A stretch of DNA of 64,000 nucleotides from Shewanella donghaensis (GTDB lineage: Bacteria > Pseudomonadota > Gammaproteobacteria > Enterobacterales > Shewanellaceae): contig NZ_CP041783.1 in assembly GCF_007567505.1 (NCBI RefSeq), forward strand, positions 310,001 through 374,000, in the 5' to 3' direction. Positions 1-8,975 of the stretch are shown in pieces. The notes beneath the pieces are model-generated. The model was not told where the DNA came from and ran no database searches. It worked only from the letters and a program-made list of their open reading frames with translations. Position 1 is the stretch's first letter. Every line of letters starts with the position of its first letter. The translations under genes were made by a program, and so were the position numbers.

Positions 1-2174
1 GTGAAGTTGTATCGCAAGAAGAAATTAAACAATCTATTTCAAATTTTCACGAAGTGATTGTTATTTCGGGCTCTCGTATGGAGCAAACTCTGGATCAAGT
101 TGCTGGTTCAGTAGTAGTGATAGATGAGGAAGCTATTGCACGTAATTTGACATCAGATTTTTCGACTTTATTCCAAAAAGAAGCTGCTGTTGATGTAAAA
201 GGCGGTGCAGGTAAGCCAAGTTCAGTGACGATTCGTGGCATTGGTGGCAATCGTGTGATGATGGTCAAAGATGGTGTTCGTGTGAACAACCAATATGCTT
301 CACCATTAGGCCCTGGTGCTGAAGGCACCGGCCGTGGATTAACTGAAGTTGAAGGCCTAAAGCAAGTTGAAGTACTGAAAGCTGCTGCATCGACTATGTA
401 TGGTTCTGACGCACTCGGTGGCGTATTAGTGATGACATCAAAGGATGCTGATGATTACTTACGTGGCGACGATTATTACTTTTCAGCGAATGCGGGTTAT
501 ACCGGCATGAATGATGAGTACAGTGCAGGCTTCACCAGTGCCTTTTCTGCTGGTGATTTTGATAACTTAGTCACTTATCAACGCCGTGAAGGTGAAGAAC
601 AGCAAAACTATGATGGCACCTTGCCTGAAAGTGATTTAGTGACAGATAGTTTTCTCGTTAAAAGTAAGTATCACTTTAACGATGATACCAATTTACAGTT
701 AACCGTTGATTACATGAATCAGCAATTAGATCGTTGGGAAAATAGTGTAGACAATAGTCAGTCAATTGATTATGACCGTCAAACTCAGTCATTAAATACC
801 TCATTGCGCTTACGTTCAACTAAAGAGCGTTCAATTCATGACAATGTCGATTTTGTGTTTTATTACGGAAAAACCGACCAAAGTGAAAAACGCGATTACT
901 ATGATGGTACGCAAAGCGGTGCACGTGATATTACCGAGCATCGAGATTACCAATTTGATGAGTACCGTGTTGGTTTCGCCAGTACGTTTGCTAAATCTTT
1001 GTCATTAACTGGCCATGACCACAACATTATTTATGGTGTCGATGTTGAACAGTCAGAAATGAGTCGTCCACGTGATTACCAAGTGATGGATGATGCAGGG
1101 AATTGGGTTCCTTCTGATACTGATACTTTCTCATTTGCTGATACTAAGAGCTTACGTGTTGGTGCGTTTGTTCAGGATGATATTACTTTTTATGACGGTA
1201 AATTGAATGCCATTTTAGGTTTACGTTATGACTATTTCAGAAATACTCCTGATCAACAACAAGCTGAAGAAGCAGGTCGTGACCCCGCTGATTTTAATGA
1301 AATGAGTGATGGTTTTTGGTCTCCTAAGCTTGGCCTTGTATATCACATGACGCCAAACGTTAATGTGTATGCACAGTATGCTTATGGTTACAAAATGCCA
1401 ACTCCTGATCAAAAATGGGGTGAGCTAGAAGTAAAAGATGGCAAAATGCCGTTTCCTGTAATGATACAAGCTAACTATGACTTAGAATCTGAGTCAAGTC
1501 ATACCATCGAAGTAGGTGTGCGTGGTCATCACGGCGATACTCAATACGAGTTCACTACGTTTTATACCCAAGCTAATGATTATATTGATTGGGAATTCGT
1601 TGGTTGTGGTGGCATGTTAGGTTGTGCTTTACCAACCTCATTAGAGTACCGTTATATTAACTACGATAAAGTGACCTTGTATGGTGCTGAAGCGTCATTT
1701 CGTCAGTGGTTAAATGATGATATTGAAGTCTGGGGTAACATTGCTTATACCCACGGTGAAGATGAAAATGGCGATTACTTAAATTCAGTTAGTCCTTTAA
1801 AAGGCAATGTCGGGGTTAACTATTACGCTAATATTGCTAATAAAGAAGTCGATTTTGGTTTAACTGCACGTTTTGCAGACAAAATGGATCGCACTACGGA
1901 TTTAGATATTTTCCCGCTTCCTATTCCAGGCATGGATTTCAACGAAGTATTTAACACCGCAGGCTATGCCGTGTTTGATGTGACTGCGAATGTGATGTTA
2001 AGTGATAACTGGACGTTGCGTACTGGTGTGTTCAATATATTTGATACTGAATACATCGAGTACTCAGATGTTGCAGGACAATCTAAGTTCCTAATGAGCA
2101 ATTTGGGTGTAACGGAAGACACTTATACCCAAGTTGGCCGTTATTTCAGCGTAAAAGTTAATTACACGTTCTAG
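1..2174 (+). CDS. TonB-dependent receptor, heme/hemoglobin type (5' truncated)
   Basis: Outer-membrane TonB-dependent receptor, probably for heme or a heme protein. The frame is open from base 3, so the true start and signal peptide lie left of the window; the GTG at 54 is internal. A TonB box (EVIVISGSR) is followed by the plug domain with VTIRGIGGNRVMMVKDGVR and the STMYGSDALGGVL segment, then a beta barrel ending in the terminal aromatic of VNYTF. The plug resembles the hemoglobin/transferrin/lactoferrin receptor family. The barrel has only loose counterparts of the heme-receptor FRAP and NPNL boxes (YKMPTPDQ and ANYDLESE), and I see no histidine between them, so the ligand is uncertain. 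A Cys pair (CGGMLGC) may form a loop disulphide. A strong terminator follows the stop. Confidence 0.85.
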   Translation, partial: EVVSQEEIKQSISNFHEVIVISGSRMEQTLDQVAGSVVVIDEEAIARNLTSDFSTLFQKEAAVDVKGGAGKPSSVTIRGIGGNRVMMVKDGVRVNNQYASPLGPGAEGTGRGLTEVEGLKQVEVLKAAASTMYGSDALGGVLVMTSKDADDYLRGDDYYFSANAGYTGMNDEYSAGFTSAFSAGDFDNLVTYQRREGEEQQNYDGTLPESDLVTDSFLVKSKYHFNDDTNLQLTVDYMNQQLDRWENSVDNSQSIDYDRQTQSLNTSLRLRSTKERSIHDNVDFVFYYGKTDQSEKRDYYDGTQSGARDITEHRDYQFDEYRVGFASTFAKSLSLTGHDHNIIYGVDVEQSEMSRPRDYQVMDDAGNWVPSDTDTFSFADTKSLRVGAFVQDDITFYDGKLNAILGLRYDYFRNTPDQQQAEEAGRDPADFNEMSDGFWSPKLGLVYHMTPNVNVYAQYAYGYKMPTPDQKWGELEVKDGKMPFPVMIQANYDLESESSHTIEVGVRGHHGDTQYEFTTFYTQANDYIDWEFVGCGGMLGCALPTSLEYRYINYDKVTLYGAEASFRQWLNDDIEVWGNIAYTHGEDENGDYLNSVSPLKGNVGVNYYANIANKEVDFGLTARFADKMDRTTDLDIFPLPIPGMDFNEVFNTAGYAVFDVTANVMLSDNWTLRTGVFNIFDTEYIEYSDVAGQSKFLMSNLGVTEDTYTQVGRYFSVKVNYTF

Positions 2175-2204
2175 ACTGATACTAAGAAATTATTAGTCTT
2201 GAGC

Positions 2205-2243
2205 TAAAAAAGCCTTAAATCTAGATGGATTTAAGGCTTTTTT
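2205..2243. terminator. Bidirectional terminator between the TonB receptor and pepE
   Basis: Inverted repeat with arms AAGCCTTAAATC and GATTTAAGGCTT around a short loop, flanked by A6 on the left and T6 on the right. It can end the receptor transcript on the plus strand and pepE on the minus strand. Confidence 0.85.
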
Positions 2244-2263
2244 ATTTCTAATGTCTAGCTGAC

Positions 2264-2974
2264 TTAATCAAGGTAACTGCTTAAATCACTACCTACTGTA
2301 ATTTCAATCTCTTGTTGTTTACCATGGAATAAATAAGCGGGTTTATCACCTATTAACGACAATTTATCTCCTTGACGCCATAGTGCTGTGCCTTCTTGAA
2401 TACCAATAACCGGTGTTAATGGATCAACCTTGGTAAATTCTAGTAAACGCTGTGCGCGGGTTTCGCCATTATGACCAGGAGCTTGGTAATTGGTGTAATG
2501 AGGGTTTAGCTGAAAAGGCAGTAATTTAAGACCTGTGAATGACGCTGGCTCAACAATAGGCATATCATTAGTGGTTCGGATGCTTAGCCCGGTAATGTTT
2601 GACCCAGCGCTCCAACCGACATAAGGCTTACCATTAGACACTTGTTCATTGATTAAATGAATAAGGTCGTAGCGGTAAAGCTCATTCAACAACTGGAAGG
2701 TATTACCGCCGCCAACAAAAATACCATCAGCGTCTTTAATCGCCTGCTTAGGTTCACTATGTTGGTGAATACTGGTGATGTGAATATTAAGCTCGGCAAG
2801 GCCTTTCGTTACCATCTCTAGATATTGGTCGTAATCTATACTAACACCGGCATAAGGGATAAAAATCCAATTTTTGGCATGTGCTGTCAGCGGTTTGATG
2901 TATTCAATCGCGTGGGCTAAATAGGGCGTATCGCCTTCTCTTGAGCTGCTGAGCATGAGTGCATTCATTGCCAT
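2264..2974 (-). CDS. pepE: Peptidase E (alpha-aspartyl dipeptidase)
   Basis: Cytoplasmic S51-family serine peptidase that cleaves dipeptides with N-terminal aspartate. It is 236 residues, close to the usual family size. The nucleophile is Ser122 in GWSAGSN, preceded by the conserved [15 protein letters not shown] strand-turn. The conserved NPHYTNY motif lies further on. The ATG start at 2974 has an AAAGGA ribosome binding site seven bases upstream. It is convergent with the TonB receptor, sharing a terminator, and divergent from htpX across a 440-bp gap. Single-gene unit; function is assigned by family. Confidence 0.93.
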   Translation of the reverse strand: MAMNALMLSSSREGDTPYLAHAIEYIKPLTAHAKNWIFIPYAGVSIDYDQYLEMVTKGLAELNIHITSIHQHSEPKQAIKDADGIFVGGGNTFQLLNELYRYDLIHLINEQVSNGKPYVGWSAGSNITGLSIRTTNDMPIVEPASFTGLKLLPFQLNPHYTNYQAPGHNGETRAQRLLEFTKVDPLTPVIGIQEGTALWRQGDKLSLIGDKPAYLFHGKQQEIEITVGSDLSSYLD

Positions 2975-3416
2975 GATTAAATCCTTTAACTGATTAAATT
3001 AATTATTGTTGTGCTTAAATTGATATTAACAAAGATTAATTGGATTCAATAGGACATAGCTAAGGTTTTGAGTAAATGTCAGTGTGATTTAAGTTTAGGT
3101 TAATACTCTCTGCCTAGACTCTCCGGCCTGATAAATTAAGTGTTCAGCTTAGGTTAGGGTTGGGAGTGGTATTCTCTTATTAAATTTGACATTTTATGTC
3201 ACATTTTTAGATATCAACCTTGAAAATTGAAATTTTGGACATATTATGTCTTTAAGCGTTTAAGAATACACTATTGTTTAAATCAGCTTGTTTTTGCAGC
3301 CTAGTACTAAAAATAAACCCTAGTGTTTAAATTGAATCCTAGTCATTTAAGTAAACCAAAGTATTAAATATTAGACTTTGTGTTTGAATCGGCATCTATG
3401 CCAGATAGGAGTTGTA
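2975..3416. other. Intergenic region pepE/htpX with twin palindromes
   Basis: Divergent promoter region of 442 bp with no convincing gene. It holds two near-identical palindromes (3188-3200 and 3238-3250, listed separately). CTTGAAA at 3219-3225 followed by CATAT at 3240-3244 loosely resembles a sigma32 promoter, which would suit htpX, but it lies about 170 bp from the start codon and is only a weak candidate. Confidence 0.5.
3188..3250. promoter_or_regulatory. Twin palindromic operator-like sites GACATnTTATGTC
   Basis: GACATTTTATGTC at 3188-3200 and GACATATTATGTC at 3238-3250. Each is a 5-3-5 palindrome, the two differ at one base, and they start exactly 50 bp apart, close to five helical turns. 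This looks like a pair of sites for one dimeric regulator. I cannot name the regulator. Confidence 0.45.
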
Positions 3417-4280
3417 ATGTTACGAATTTTTTTATTAATTGGCACTAACTTAGCCATTTTGCTTGTAGCATCGATTGTGATGTCTTTGCTAGGTGTTAGT
3501 ACCTCAAGCATGAGTGGGTTATTAATTTTTGCTGCTATGTTTGGTTTTGGCGGCGCGTTTGTCAGTTTAGCTATCTCAAAGTGGATGGCAAAGAAAACCA
3601 TGGGCTGTGAAGTCATTACCACACCTCGTGATAATACTGAACGTTGGTTAGTTGAAACGGTAACTCGTCAAGCTAAGCAAGCAGGCATTAAAATGCCAGA
3701 AGTTGCTATTTATCAATCTGAAGAAATGAATGCTTTTGCAACTGGACCGAGTAGAGATAATGCGCTTGTTGCGGTAAGTTCAGGCCTACTTTACGGCATG
3801 ACTCAAGACGAAATTGAAGGTGTACTGGCTCATGAAGTCAGTCACGTAGCCAACGGTGACATGGTAACTTTGACGCTAATTCAAGGCGTTGTGAACACTT
3901 TTGTTATTTTTGCAGCCCGCGTAGTCGCAGGTATTGTGAATAACGTTGTAGCTAATAACAGTGAAGACGGTGAAGGCCTAGGCATGTTTGCTTACATGGC
4001 AGTCGTATTCGTGATGGATATGTTATTTGGTATTCTTGCATCAATGATCGTAGCTTACTTCTCTCGTATTCGTGAGTTCAAAGCTGATGAAGGCGCAGCA
4101 AAACTTGCCAGCAAAGAGAAAATGATTGCTGCTTTGGAGCGCTTAAAAACCGGTCCTGAAACCGGCGCTATGCCAGCACAGATGTCGGCTTTAGGCATTA
4201 ACGGTAAGCGTTCAATGGCTGAATTCTTGATGAGTCACCCACCATTAGAAAAGCGTATTAGTGCATTAAAAAATAGCTAA
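3417..4280 (+). CDS. htpX: Membrane zinc metalloprotease HtpX
   Basis: Inner-membrane M48 protease that degrades misfolded membrane proteins together with FtsH. With the ATG at 3417 it has 287 residues; AGGAG lies just upstream, and the longer frame from 3378 adds a hydrophilic stretch with no ribosome site. Two N-terminal membrane segments (about 4-25 and 34-54) precede the catalytic HEVSH (His139, Glu140, His143). Two more hydrophobic segments follow, then [11 protein letters not shown], which supplies the third zinc ligand. The C-terminal SHPPLEKRI motif is typical of the family. A strong terminator follows directly, so it is a single-gene unit. Confidence 0.95.
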   Translation: MLRIFLLIGTNLAILLVASIVMSLLGVSTSSMSGLLIFAAMFGFGGAFVSLAISKWMAKKTMGCEVITTPRDNTERWLVETVTRQAKQAGIKMPEVAIYQSEEMNAFATGPSRDNALVAVSSGLLYGMTQDEIEGVLAHEVSHVANGDMVTLTLIQGVVNTFVIFAARVVAGIVNNVVANNSEDGEGLGMFAYMAVVFVMDMLFGILASMIVAYFSRIREFKADEGAAKLASKEKMIAALERLKTGPETGAMPAQMSALGINGKRSMAEFLMSHPPLEKRISALKNS

Positions 4281-4296
4281 TCGATTAATCTAAATA

Positions 4297-4324
4297 GAAA
4301 AAGGAGCCGCTTGGCTCCTTTTTT
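4297..4324 (+). terminator. htpX terminator
   Basis: AAGGAGCC-GCTT-GGCTCCTT stem-loop followed by T6, 17 bp after the htpX stop. Confidence 0.9.
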
Positions 4325-4567
4325 ATTGCTTTCTTTTTGTGATTTAATCGTTAGAATAACCCCACTTTTATTATGTTGTTACATTGTGTAACAGATAAGG
4401 AAGTCTTAGGTGATTGTTAAACTTACTCACTTGTATTTAGTGTTGCTAAATCAACCAGTGTTAGCTAAGTTTATATATGAGCAGAAGAATGTCGTGCTGA
4501 TAAATGATATGAATGAAAGTTACATTGATGAGAGCTTTTTCGATTATCACAACTGGAGGGTACTATA

Positions 4568-4903
4568 GTGAGCAATAAAATTCTTGTAGCATTGTTTGCA
4601 GCAGCTTTAGCTGTATTAACTTTGTCGTCGAACGCTTTTGCTGCAGATGAAAATCTTGCAGATTTCCATTCTGATATGGGTGGCTGTGAAAGTTGTCATG
4701 CAGATGGTGAACCATCAGCTGATGGCGCATATGAATTCGAACAGTGTCAAGACTGTCACGGAACACTTGCGGAAATGGACGAAAATCATACGCCGCATGA
4801 TGGCATGTTAATGTGTGCTGATTGTCATGCTCCACATGACATGAATGTAGGTGATGTACCTACATGTGATAGCTGCCATGATGATGGCCGTGTTGCTAAA
4901 TAA
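4568..4903 (+). CDS. cctA: Small periplasmic tetraheme cytochrome c (STC type)
   Basis: Periplasmic electron shuttle carrying four c-type hemes. In Shewanella it moves electrons between the inner-membrane quinol dehydrogenase CymA and outer-membrane reductases. The GTG start at 4568 has GGAGGG seven bases upstream. A Sec signal peptide is expected to be cut at AFA/AD (residue 25), leaving 86 residues. Four CxxCH sites are at Cys40, Cys60, Cys83 and Cys100, with extra histidines (such as His34, His74, His77 and His90) available as distal heme ligands. Size and heme spacing fit STC. It stands alone with its own terminator and is a good taxonomic marker for Shewanella. Confidence 0.93.
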   Translation: MSNKILVALFAAALAVLTLSSNAFAADENLADFHSDMGGCESCHADGEPSADGAYEFEQCQDCHGTLAEMDENHTPHDGMLMCADCHAPHDMNVGDVPTCDSCHDDGRVAK

Positions 4904-4936
4904 CTGATGTTTATTTAGATTTCACTTAATGATTTT

Positions 4937-4964
4937 AAAAGCGCTGATTATTCAGCGCTTTTTT
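4937..4964 (+). terminator. Terminator of the tetraheme cytochrome gene
   Basis: AAGCGCTGA-TTAT-TCAGCGCTT stem followed by T6, 33 bp after the stop. Confidence 0.9.
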
Positions 4965-5120
4965 ATTGGGTCAATTTTAAATCTACAATAATGGATCGAC
5001 TCAGTTGCAGTCATTTAGCCATGATATTGAATTAATCATGAACCTCGTAAAATTAAGCTCTTCAGGTTTTTAGCATATCTTGTACTCTTAAACTCAAGTT
5101 TAGTTGTGATTTAACTTCCA

Positions 5121-5146
5121 TAAACTACCTCTAAAGAGGTAGTTTA
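5121..5146. repeat. Perfect 12-bp inverted repeat upstream of nasA
   Basis: Arms TAAACTACCTCT and AGAGGTAGTTTA are separated by only AA. It is followed by TTTG rather than a clean T-run, so it would be a modest terminator at best. It lies 157 bp past the cytochrome terminator and just upstream of the NtrC-like sites. Role unknown; it might end a small transcript or insulate the nas promoter. Confidence 0.5.
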
Positions 5147-5167
5147 TTTGTAGTGTTATCAATGACA

Positions 5168-5206
5168 TGCGCATTTTTGGTGCGGTTTTGTGCACCTATG
5201 TCGAAC
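5168..5206 (+). promoter_or_regulatory. Candidate NtrC enhancer sites for the nasA operon
   Basis: TGCGCATTTTTGGTGCG (5168-5184) has a perfect right half (TGGTGC) of the NtrC consensus TGCACCA-N3-TGGTGCA and a weaker left half. A second half site, TGCACC (5191-5196), has its centre about 22 bp away, two helical turns. Site 1 is about 117 bp upstream of the predicted sigma54 start, a usual enhancer distance. Confidence 0.55.
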
Positions 5207-5267
5207 ATGTAGCAGCGAGTATGCGCTACAAAATAGACAAATCTATTAAAAATCATAACATTAGTAA

Positions 5268-5284
5268 TTGGCACAAGATTTGCG
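5268..5284 (+). promoter_or_regulatory. Sigma54 promoter of the nasA operon
   Basis: TTGGCACAAGATTTGCG matches the sigma54 consensus with GG (5270-5271) and GC (5282-5283) ten bases apart. Transcription would start near 5294, leaving a leader of about 30 bases before the nasA ATG, too short for an antitermination element. Confidence 0.8.
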
Positions 5285-5325
5285 ATGTTATTCACATTAA
5301 AAACGAGTGAGTAAAAGGAAGTCGC

Positions 5326-8130
5326 ATGTCTAATATCCAATCGAGTTGTGCTTATTGTGGGGTCGGCTGCGGTATAAGCTTAACGCCTAGTGCAAAAAGC
5401 AGCATTGGATTTGAGCTTGAGGGTGATATGAATCATCCAGCGAATAAAGGTCAGTTATGTGCCAAAGGCGAGCGCTTATTAGAAAGCTTAGCCCAGCCAA
5501 ATACACTCAGATATCCCCAATTAAAGTCTGGTAAACCCGTTGAATGGTCTGAAGCGATTTCAACTATTGCTGATACGTTTAAACAAACGATTGCAGAATT
5601 TGGTGCCGATTCAGTCGCTTTTTATCTTTCAGGTCAATTATTAACTGAAGACTATTATGTCGCTAATAAACTCGCAAAAGGCTTTATTGGGACTTCAAAC
5701 GTAGATACCAACTCTCGCTTGTGTATGTCTTCAGCTGTAAGTGCACATATGCGCGCATTTGGAGAGGACGTTGTAGCGGGTTGTTATGACGATTTTGAAC
5801 AGGCGGAAGTGATTGTACTTGTTGGCGCAAATACAGCTTGGACCCATCCGGTTTTATTTCAACGGATGATTAAAGCCCGCCAGCTTAACGGCACTAAAAT
5901 TGTTGTGATTGACCCTGCTAAAACAGCAACGGCAAGCCAGGCTGACTTGCATCTTCAAATCGCGCCGGGTACCGATACATTACTGTTTAATGGTTTACTG
6001 AATTTTATCGCTAATAACGATAGCTTAAATCAGCCATATATTGATGCGCACACAGAAAACTTCGCGCAAACATTAGTGCATGTGGCTAGTCAAAGCGCTG
6101 ATTTCGAAAACCTTGCTAAGGACTTATTAGTATCAACCAGTGAGTTATCTGATTTTTATCAGTTGTTTATCGATAACGACAAGGTGATGACTGCTAGCTG
6201 CCAAGGTGTAAATCAGTCTGTATCAGGTACTGACACCACCAATGCGATGATTAATTGCCATCTTGCCCTTGGCCATATGGGCCAAGCTGGTAGCGGCTTT
6301 CTTTCACTTACCGGACAACCGAATGCAATGGGTGGACGTGAGGTGGGTGGTTTAGCGACGCAGCTTGCATGTCATATGGGCTTTTCTGAACCAGAGCGTC
6401 AGTTGTTAGGCGATTTTTGGCAATCTGATGTAATTGCACAAAATAAAGGTTTAACTGCGGTTGAGTTATTTGATGCTATGGCAGAGGGTAAAATTAAAGC
6501 GCTGTGGATAATGGGGACCAACCCTTTGGTTTCCATGCCTAATACGCCGAAAATCACTCAAGCATTAGAAACTTGCCCGTTTGTAGTAGTGTCTGAAATT
6601 ACCCAAGATTCAACAACAGCACAAATGGCTGATGTTTTATTGCCTGCTCAGGGGTGGTCAGAAAAATGTGGCACTGTGACCAACAGTGAGCGTGTTATTA
6701 CTCGCCAACGTGGATTTATTGCGGCAAAAGGTGCAGCTAAAGCTGACTGGTGGGCATTAGCTGAAGTGGCTAAAGCAATGGGTTTTGAGCAAAGCTTTAG
6801 TTTTAACAATAGCGCTGCAGTGTTTAAAGAATTTGCTCAATTATCAAAAACCGTTAAGCAAGCATTCCCGCAAAAGCAGTTTGATTTATCTGGCTTGGCT
6901 GAATTAACTGATGCGCAGTATGACGATTTACTACCGACCCAATGGCCTGTAGCACAAAGCCGTCATATCGGGCTTCATAGCCAGCGTATGTATGCTGATG
7001 GTGTGTTTTCTACTGCATCAGGCAAAGCCCAATTTATTGAAACTACAACGCAATCTACTTTAAGCCCGCTAAATGAAACACAAGTAAGATTAAATAGTGG
7101 CCGCAGCCGTGATCAATGGCACACCATGACTCGAACTGGCCATGTTGCCAGTCTTCGTGCCAGTATTCCTGAGCCTGTTATTTCGTTGCATCCATCGACA
7201 TTGAATCAACTCAATCTTGCCGAAGATGACTTTGTCGCTTTTCGTGAGAATTTATCCTTATCTTCAGCCTCTTTAGCTGTATCAAATAGACCAGTAGCAA
7301 GAGTGGTTGCCGATGATAATCAAACCCTGGATATGGCCTTTATGTCGATGCATTGGTCAAATCAGTTTTCAATGGGTCAAGGTGTCAACGTTGCACTTGA
7401 TAGCCAATTCGACCCGCATTCAAAACAACCTGCATTTAAAGGCCAACCCGTTGAATTAATCAAAGTACCGCTGGCACTTCAAGGGGTTATTTTTGGCATT
7501 CATGATCCGAAATTACAAGGCGTTAATTGGAATGTGCAGCAAACATTATCAGCAGGTACTTGTCATCATATTGGTTTTGAAGATGCAGACGCGGGTTTTG
7601 CATTTCAATCAAGCTTGCACTCATTGAAGTGGACGGTGCGACTGGCTACTCAGCAAATTATTCATGTGCAATGTAACGTTAATAAGAGTCAGTTAGTGTC
7701 GCTGAAACTGTTAAGTGAAACGAAGGTCGCGGTGTCATTAGAACCGCTGCATTTATTAATTGGTCAAACGGTTAATGTGGCGTTAATGGGTCAATTACAT
7801 CAACTGATAAAGGCGGGTAATAGTCCGCTTATATGTGCCTGTACAGGTGTGACCGAAGCCAATATTCAAGATGCCATGCTGCAAAAATTGGATGACAGCG
7901 TGTTTAATAAACGCGCTAGTAGCCTAGAACAATCGACTGCGATTACTCACTCCGATTTCGTAAAAGCCTTAGATGAAACGCAAACAGAGTTAGGTTGCGG
8001 CAGACAGTGTGGTAGTTGCCATAGTGAAGTCACCCAGTGTGCAAAAGACATTTGGAATATTGGTTTGGCAGACATAGCAGCACAATTACCAGAACAAGAA
8101 CGAAAATCAACCCAAGAGGAGGTGGCGTGA
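5326..8130 (+). CDS. nasA: Assimilatory nitrate reductase catalytic subunit
   Basis: Cytoplasmic molybdopterin enzyme that reduces nitrate to nitrite for nitrogen assimilation. It has 934 residues. The N-terminal CAYCGVGCG motif with a later Cys in GQLCAKG binds a [4Fe-4S] cluster. The molybdopterin oxidoreductase domains follow, then a dinucleotide-binding C-domain (about 570-740). The extension near 825-915 carries CACTGV and GCGRQCGSC, a BFD-like [2Fe-2S] domain as in the Klebsiella NasA type. No separate NasB/NasC reductase gene is seen here, so the electron donor is unresolved. It heads a tight operon driven by a sigma54 promoter and overlaps cobA by one base. Confidence 0.95.
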   Translation: MSNIQSSCAYCGVGCGISLTPSAKSSIGFELEGDMNHPANKGQLCAKGERLLESLAQPNTLRYPQLKSGKPVEWSEAISTIADTFKQTIAEFGADSVAFYLSGQLLTEDYYVANKLAKGFIGTSNVDTNSRLCMSSAVSAHMRAFGEDVVAGCYDDFEQAEVIVLVGANTAWTHPVLFQRMIKARQLNGTKIVVIDPAKTATASQADLHLQIAPGTDTLLFNGLLNFIANNDSLNQPYIDAHTENFAQTLVHVASQSADFENLAKDLLVSTSELSDFYQLFIDNDKVMTASCQGVNQSVSGTDTTNAMINCHLALGHMGQAGSGFLSLTGQPNAMGGREVGGLATQLACHMGFSEPERQLLGDFWQSDVIAQNKGLTAVELFDAMAEGKIKALWIMGTNPLVSMPNTPKITQALETCPFVVVSEITQDSTTAQMADVLLPAQGWSEKCGTVTNSERVITRQRGFIAAKGAAKADWWALAEVAKAMGFEQSFSFNNSAAVFKEFAQLSKTVKQAFPQKQFDLSGLAELTDAQYDDLLPTQWPVAQSRHIGLHSQRMYADGVFSTASGKAQFIETTTQSTLSPLNETQVRLNSGRSRDQWHTMTRTGHVASLRASIPEPVISLHPSTLNQLNLAEDDFVAFRENLSLSSASLAVSNRPVARVVADDNQTLDMAFMSMHWSNQFSMGQGVNVALDSQFDPHSKQPAFKGQPVELIKVPLALQGVIFGIHDPKLQGVNWNVQQTLSAGTCHHIGFEDADAGFAFQSSLHSLKWTVRLATQQIIHVQCNVNKSQLVSLKLLSETKVAVSLEPLHLLIGQTVNVALMGQLHQLIKAGNSPLICACTGVTEANIQDAMLQKLDDSVFNKRASSLEQSTAITHSDFVKALDETQTELGCGRQCGSCHSEVTQCAKDIWNIGLADIAAQLPEQERKSTQEEVA

Positions 8131-8975
8131 TGAGCCATTCATTAAATAAGCTAGTTAACTTTAATAGAGCATTAGCCTCCAATAATGATTTGATTTCAGG
8201 TGAGGTTGAAATTGTCGGCGCGGGTTGTGGCCAGTTAGATTTAATGACGATTAAAGCCGCGAGAATTGTGTCACAAGCAGAAGCACTAGTTTATGACAGC
8301 TTAGTGAGTAGTGACATACTTTCATTAGTATCTGTGGATTGTCAGCGTCACTTTGTCGGTAAACGTTGTGGCCAACCAAGCTATAAGCAAGATGACATAA
8401 ATGCCTTGCTAGCAAAGCTTGCCTTACAAGGGCTTAAGGTCGTGCGCTTAAAAGGTGGTGACCCACATATTTTTGGTCGCGGCGCTGAAGAGTCGTTATA
8501 TTTGGCAAAATTGGGTATAACCAGCCGTTTTACAGCGGGTATTACCGCAGCGTTAGGCTGTGCTTCTACAACCGGTATTCCGTTAACTTATCGCGGAACC
8601 GCTCGTTCAGTGACCTTAGTGACAGGTACTAAATTTGATCAGTCGCCAACCCATTGGAAAGGTTTACTAGAAGCAGAATCAACACTGGTTTTTTACATGG
8701 GTAAAGAGCAAGCAACAGCCATTTCAGCAGGCCTTATGGCGGTTAACGCCGATGCTAAATTACCTGTGGCATTTGTCACCAATGGCGGCAGACCTAATCA
8801 ATTAATTACCTATGCCAATGTCTGCAATATGGCTGAACAAGCGACATTAATCAAAGACAGTGGCCCAACGTTAATCATCATTGGTGAGGTGGTTGCTGTA
8901 GGTCAGGAGTTAGCGACATTACTGGCAGATATTAAAGCCAATCCACAACCCATGGCAGAGGTTGTAAATGGTTGA
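8130..8975 (+). CDS. cobA: Uroporphyrinogen-III C-methyltransferase (SUMT)
   Basis: SAM-dependent enzyme that methylates uroporphyrinogen III to precorrin-2, the first step to siroheme, the cofactor of the nitrite reductase encoded next door. The ATG at 8130 shares a base with the nasA stop and has a very strong AGAGGAGGTGG ribosome site; the longer frame from 8037 lies inside nasA. At 281 residues it is the single-domain SUMT and lacks the CysG dehydrogenase/ferrochelatase part. Visible motifs are VGAGCGQLDLMT, VRLKGGDPHIFGRG and TTGIPLTYRGTARSV. It overlaps the next gene by 8 bp, so it is translationally coupled. Confidence 0.95.
   Translation: MSHSLNKLVNFNRALASNNDLISGEVEIVGAGCGQLDLMTIKAARIVSQAEALVYDSLVSSDILSLVSVDCQRHFVGKRCGQPSYKQDDINALLAKLALQGLKVVRLKGGDPHIFGRGAEESLYLAKLGITSRFTAGITAALGCASTTGIPLTYRGTARSVTLVTGTKFDQSPTHWKGLLEAESTLVFYMGKEQATAISAGLMAVNADAKLPVAFVTNGGRPNQLITYANVCNMAEQATLIKDSGPTLIIIGEVVAVGQELATLLADIKANPQPMAEVVNG

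Larger units (their letters stand above)
4904..5325. other. Intergenic region upstream of nasA
   Basis: 422 bp without a convincing gene. It contains the cytochrome terminator, a perfect palindrome at 5121-5146, NtrC-like half sites at 5168-5206 and a sigma54 promoter at 5268-5284. A minus-strand open frame (5131-5340) runs through these sites and into nasA, and I regard it as chance. Confidence 0.6.

Noticed and set aside
3219..3244. Sigma32 promoter for htpX
   Set aside because: CTTGAAA is good but the -10 part lacks the C-run and the distance to the gene is about 170 bp; kept only as a remark.
5131..5340. Minus-strand open frame upstream of nasA
   Set aside because: It runs through the sigma54 promoter and the nasA start and has no family resemblance.
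8037..8129. N-terminal extension of cobA from 8037
   Set aside because: It lies wholly inside nasA in another frame; ATG 8130 has one of the strongest ribosome sites in the window.
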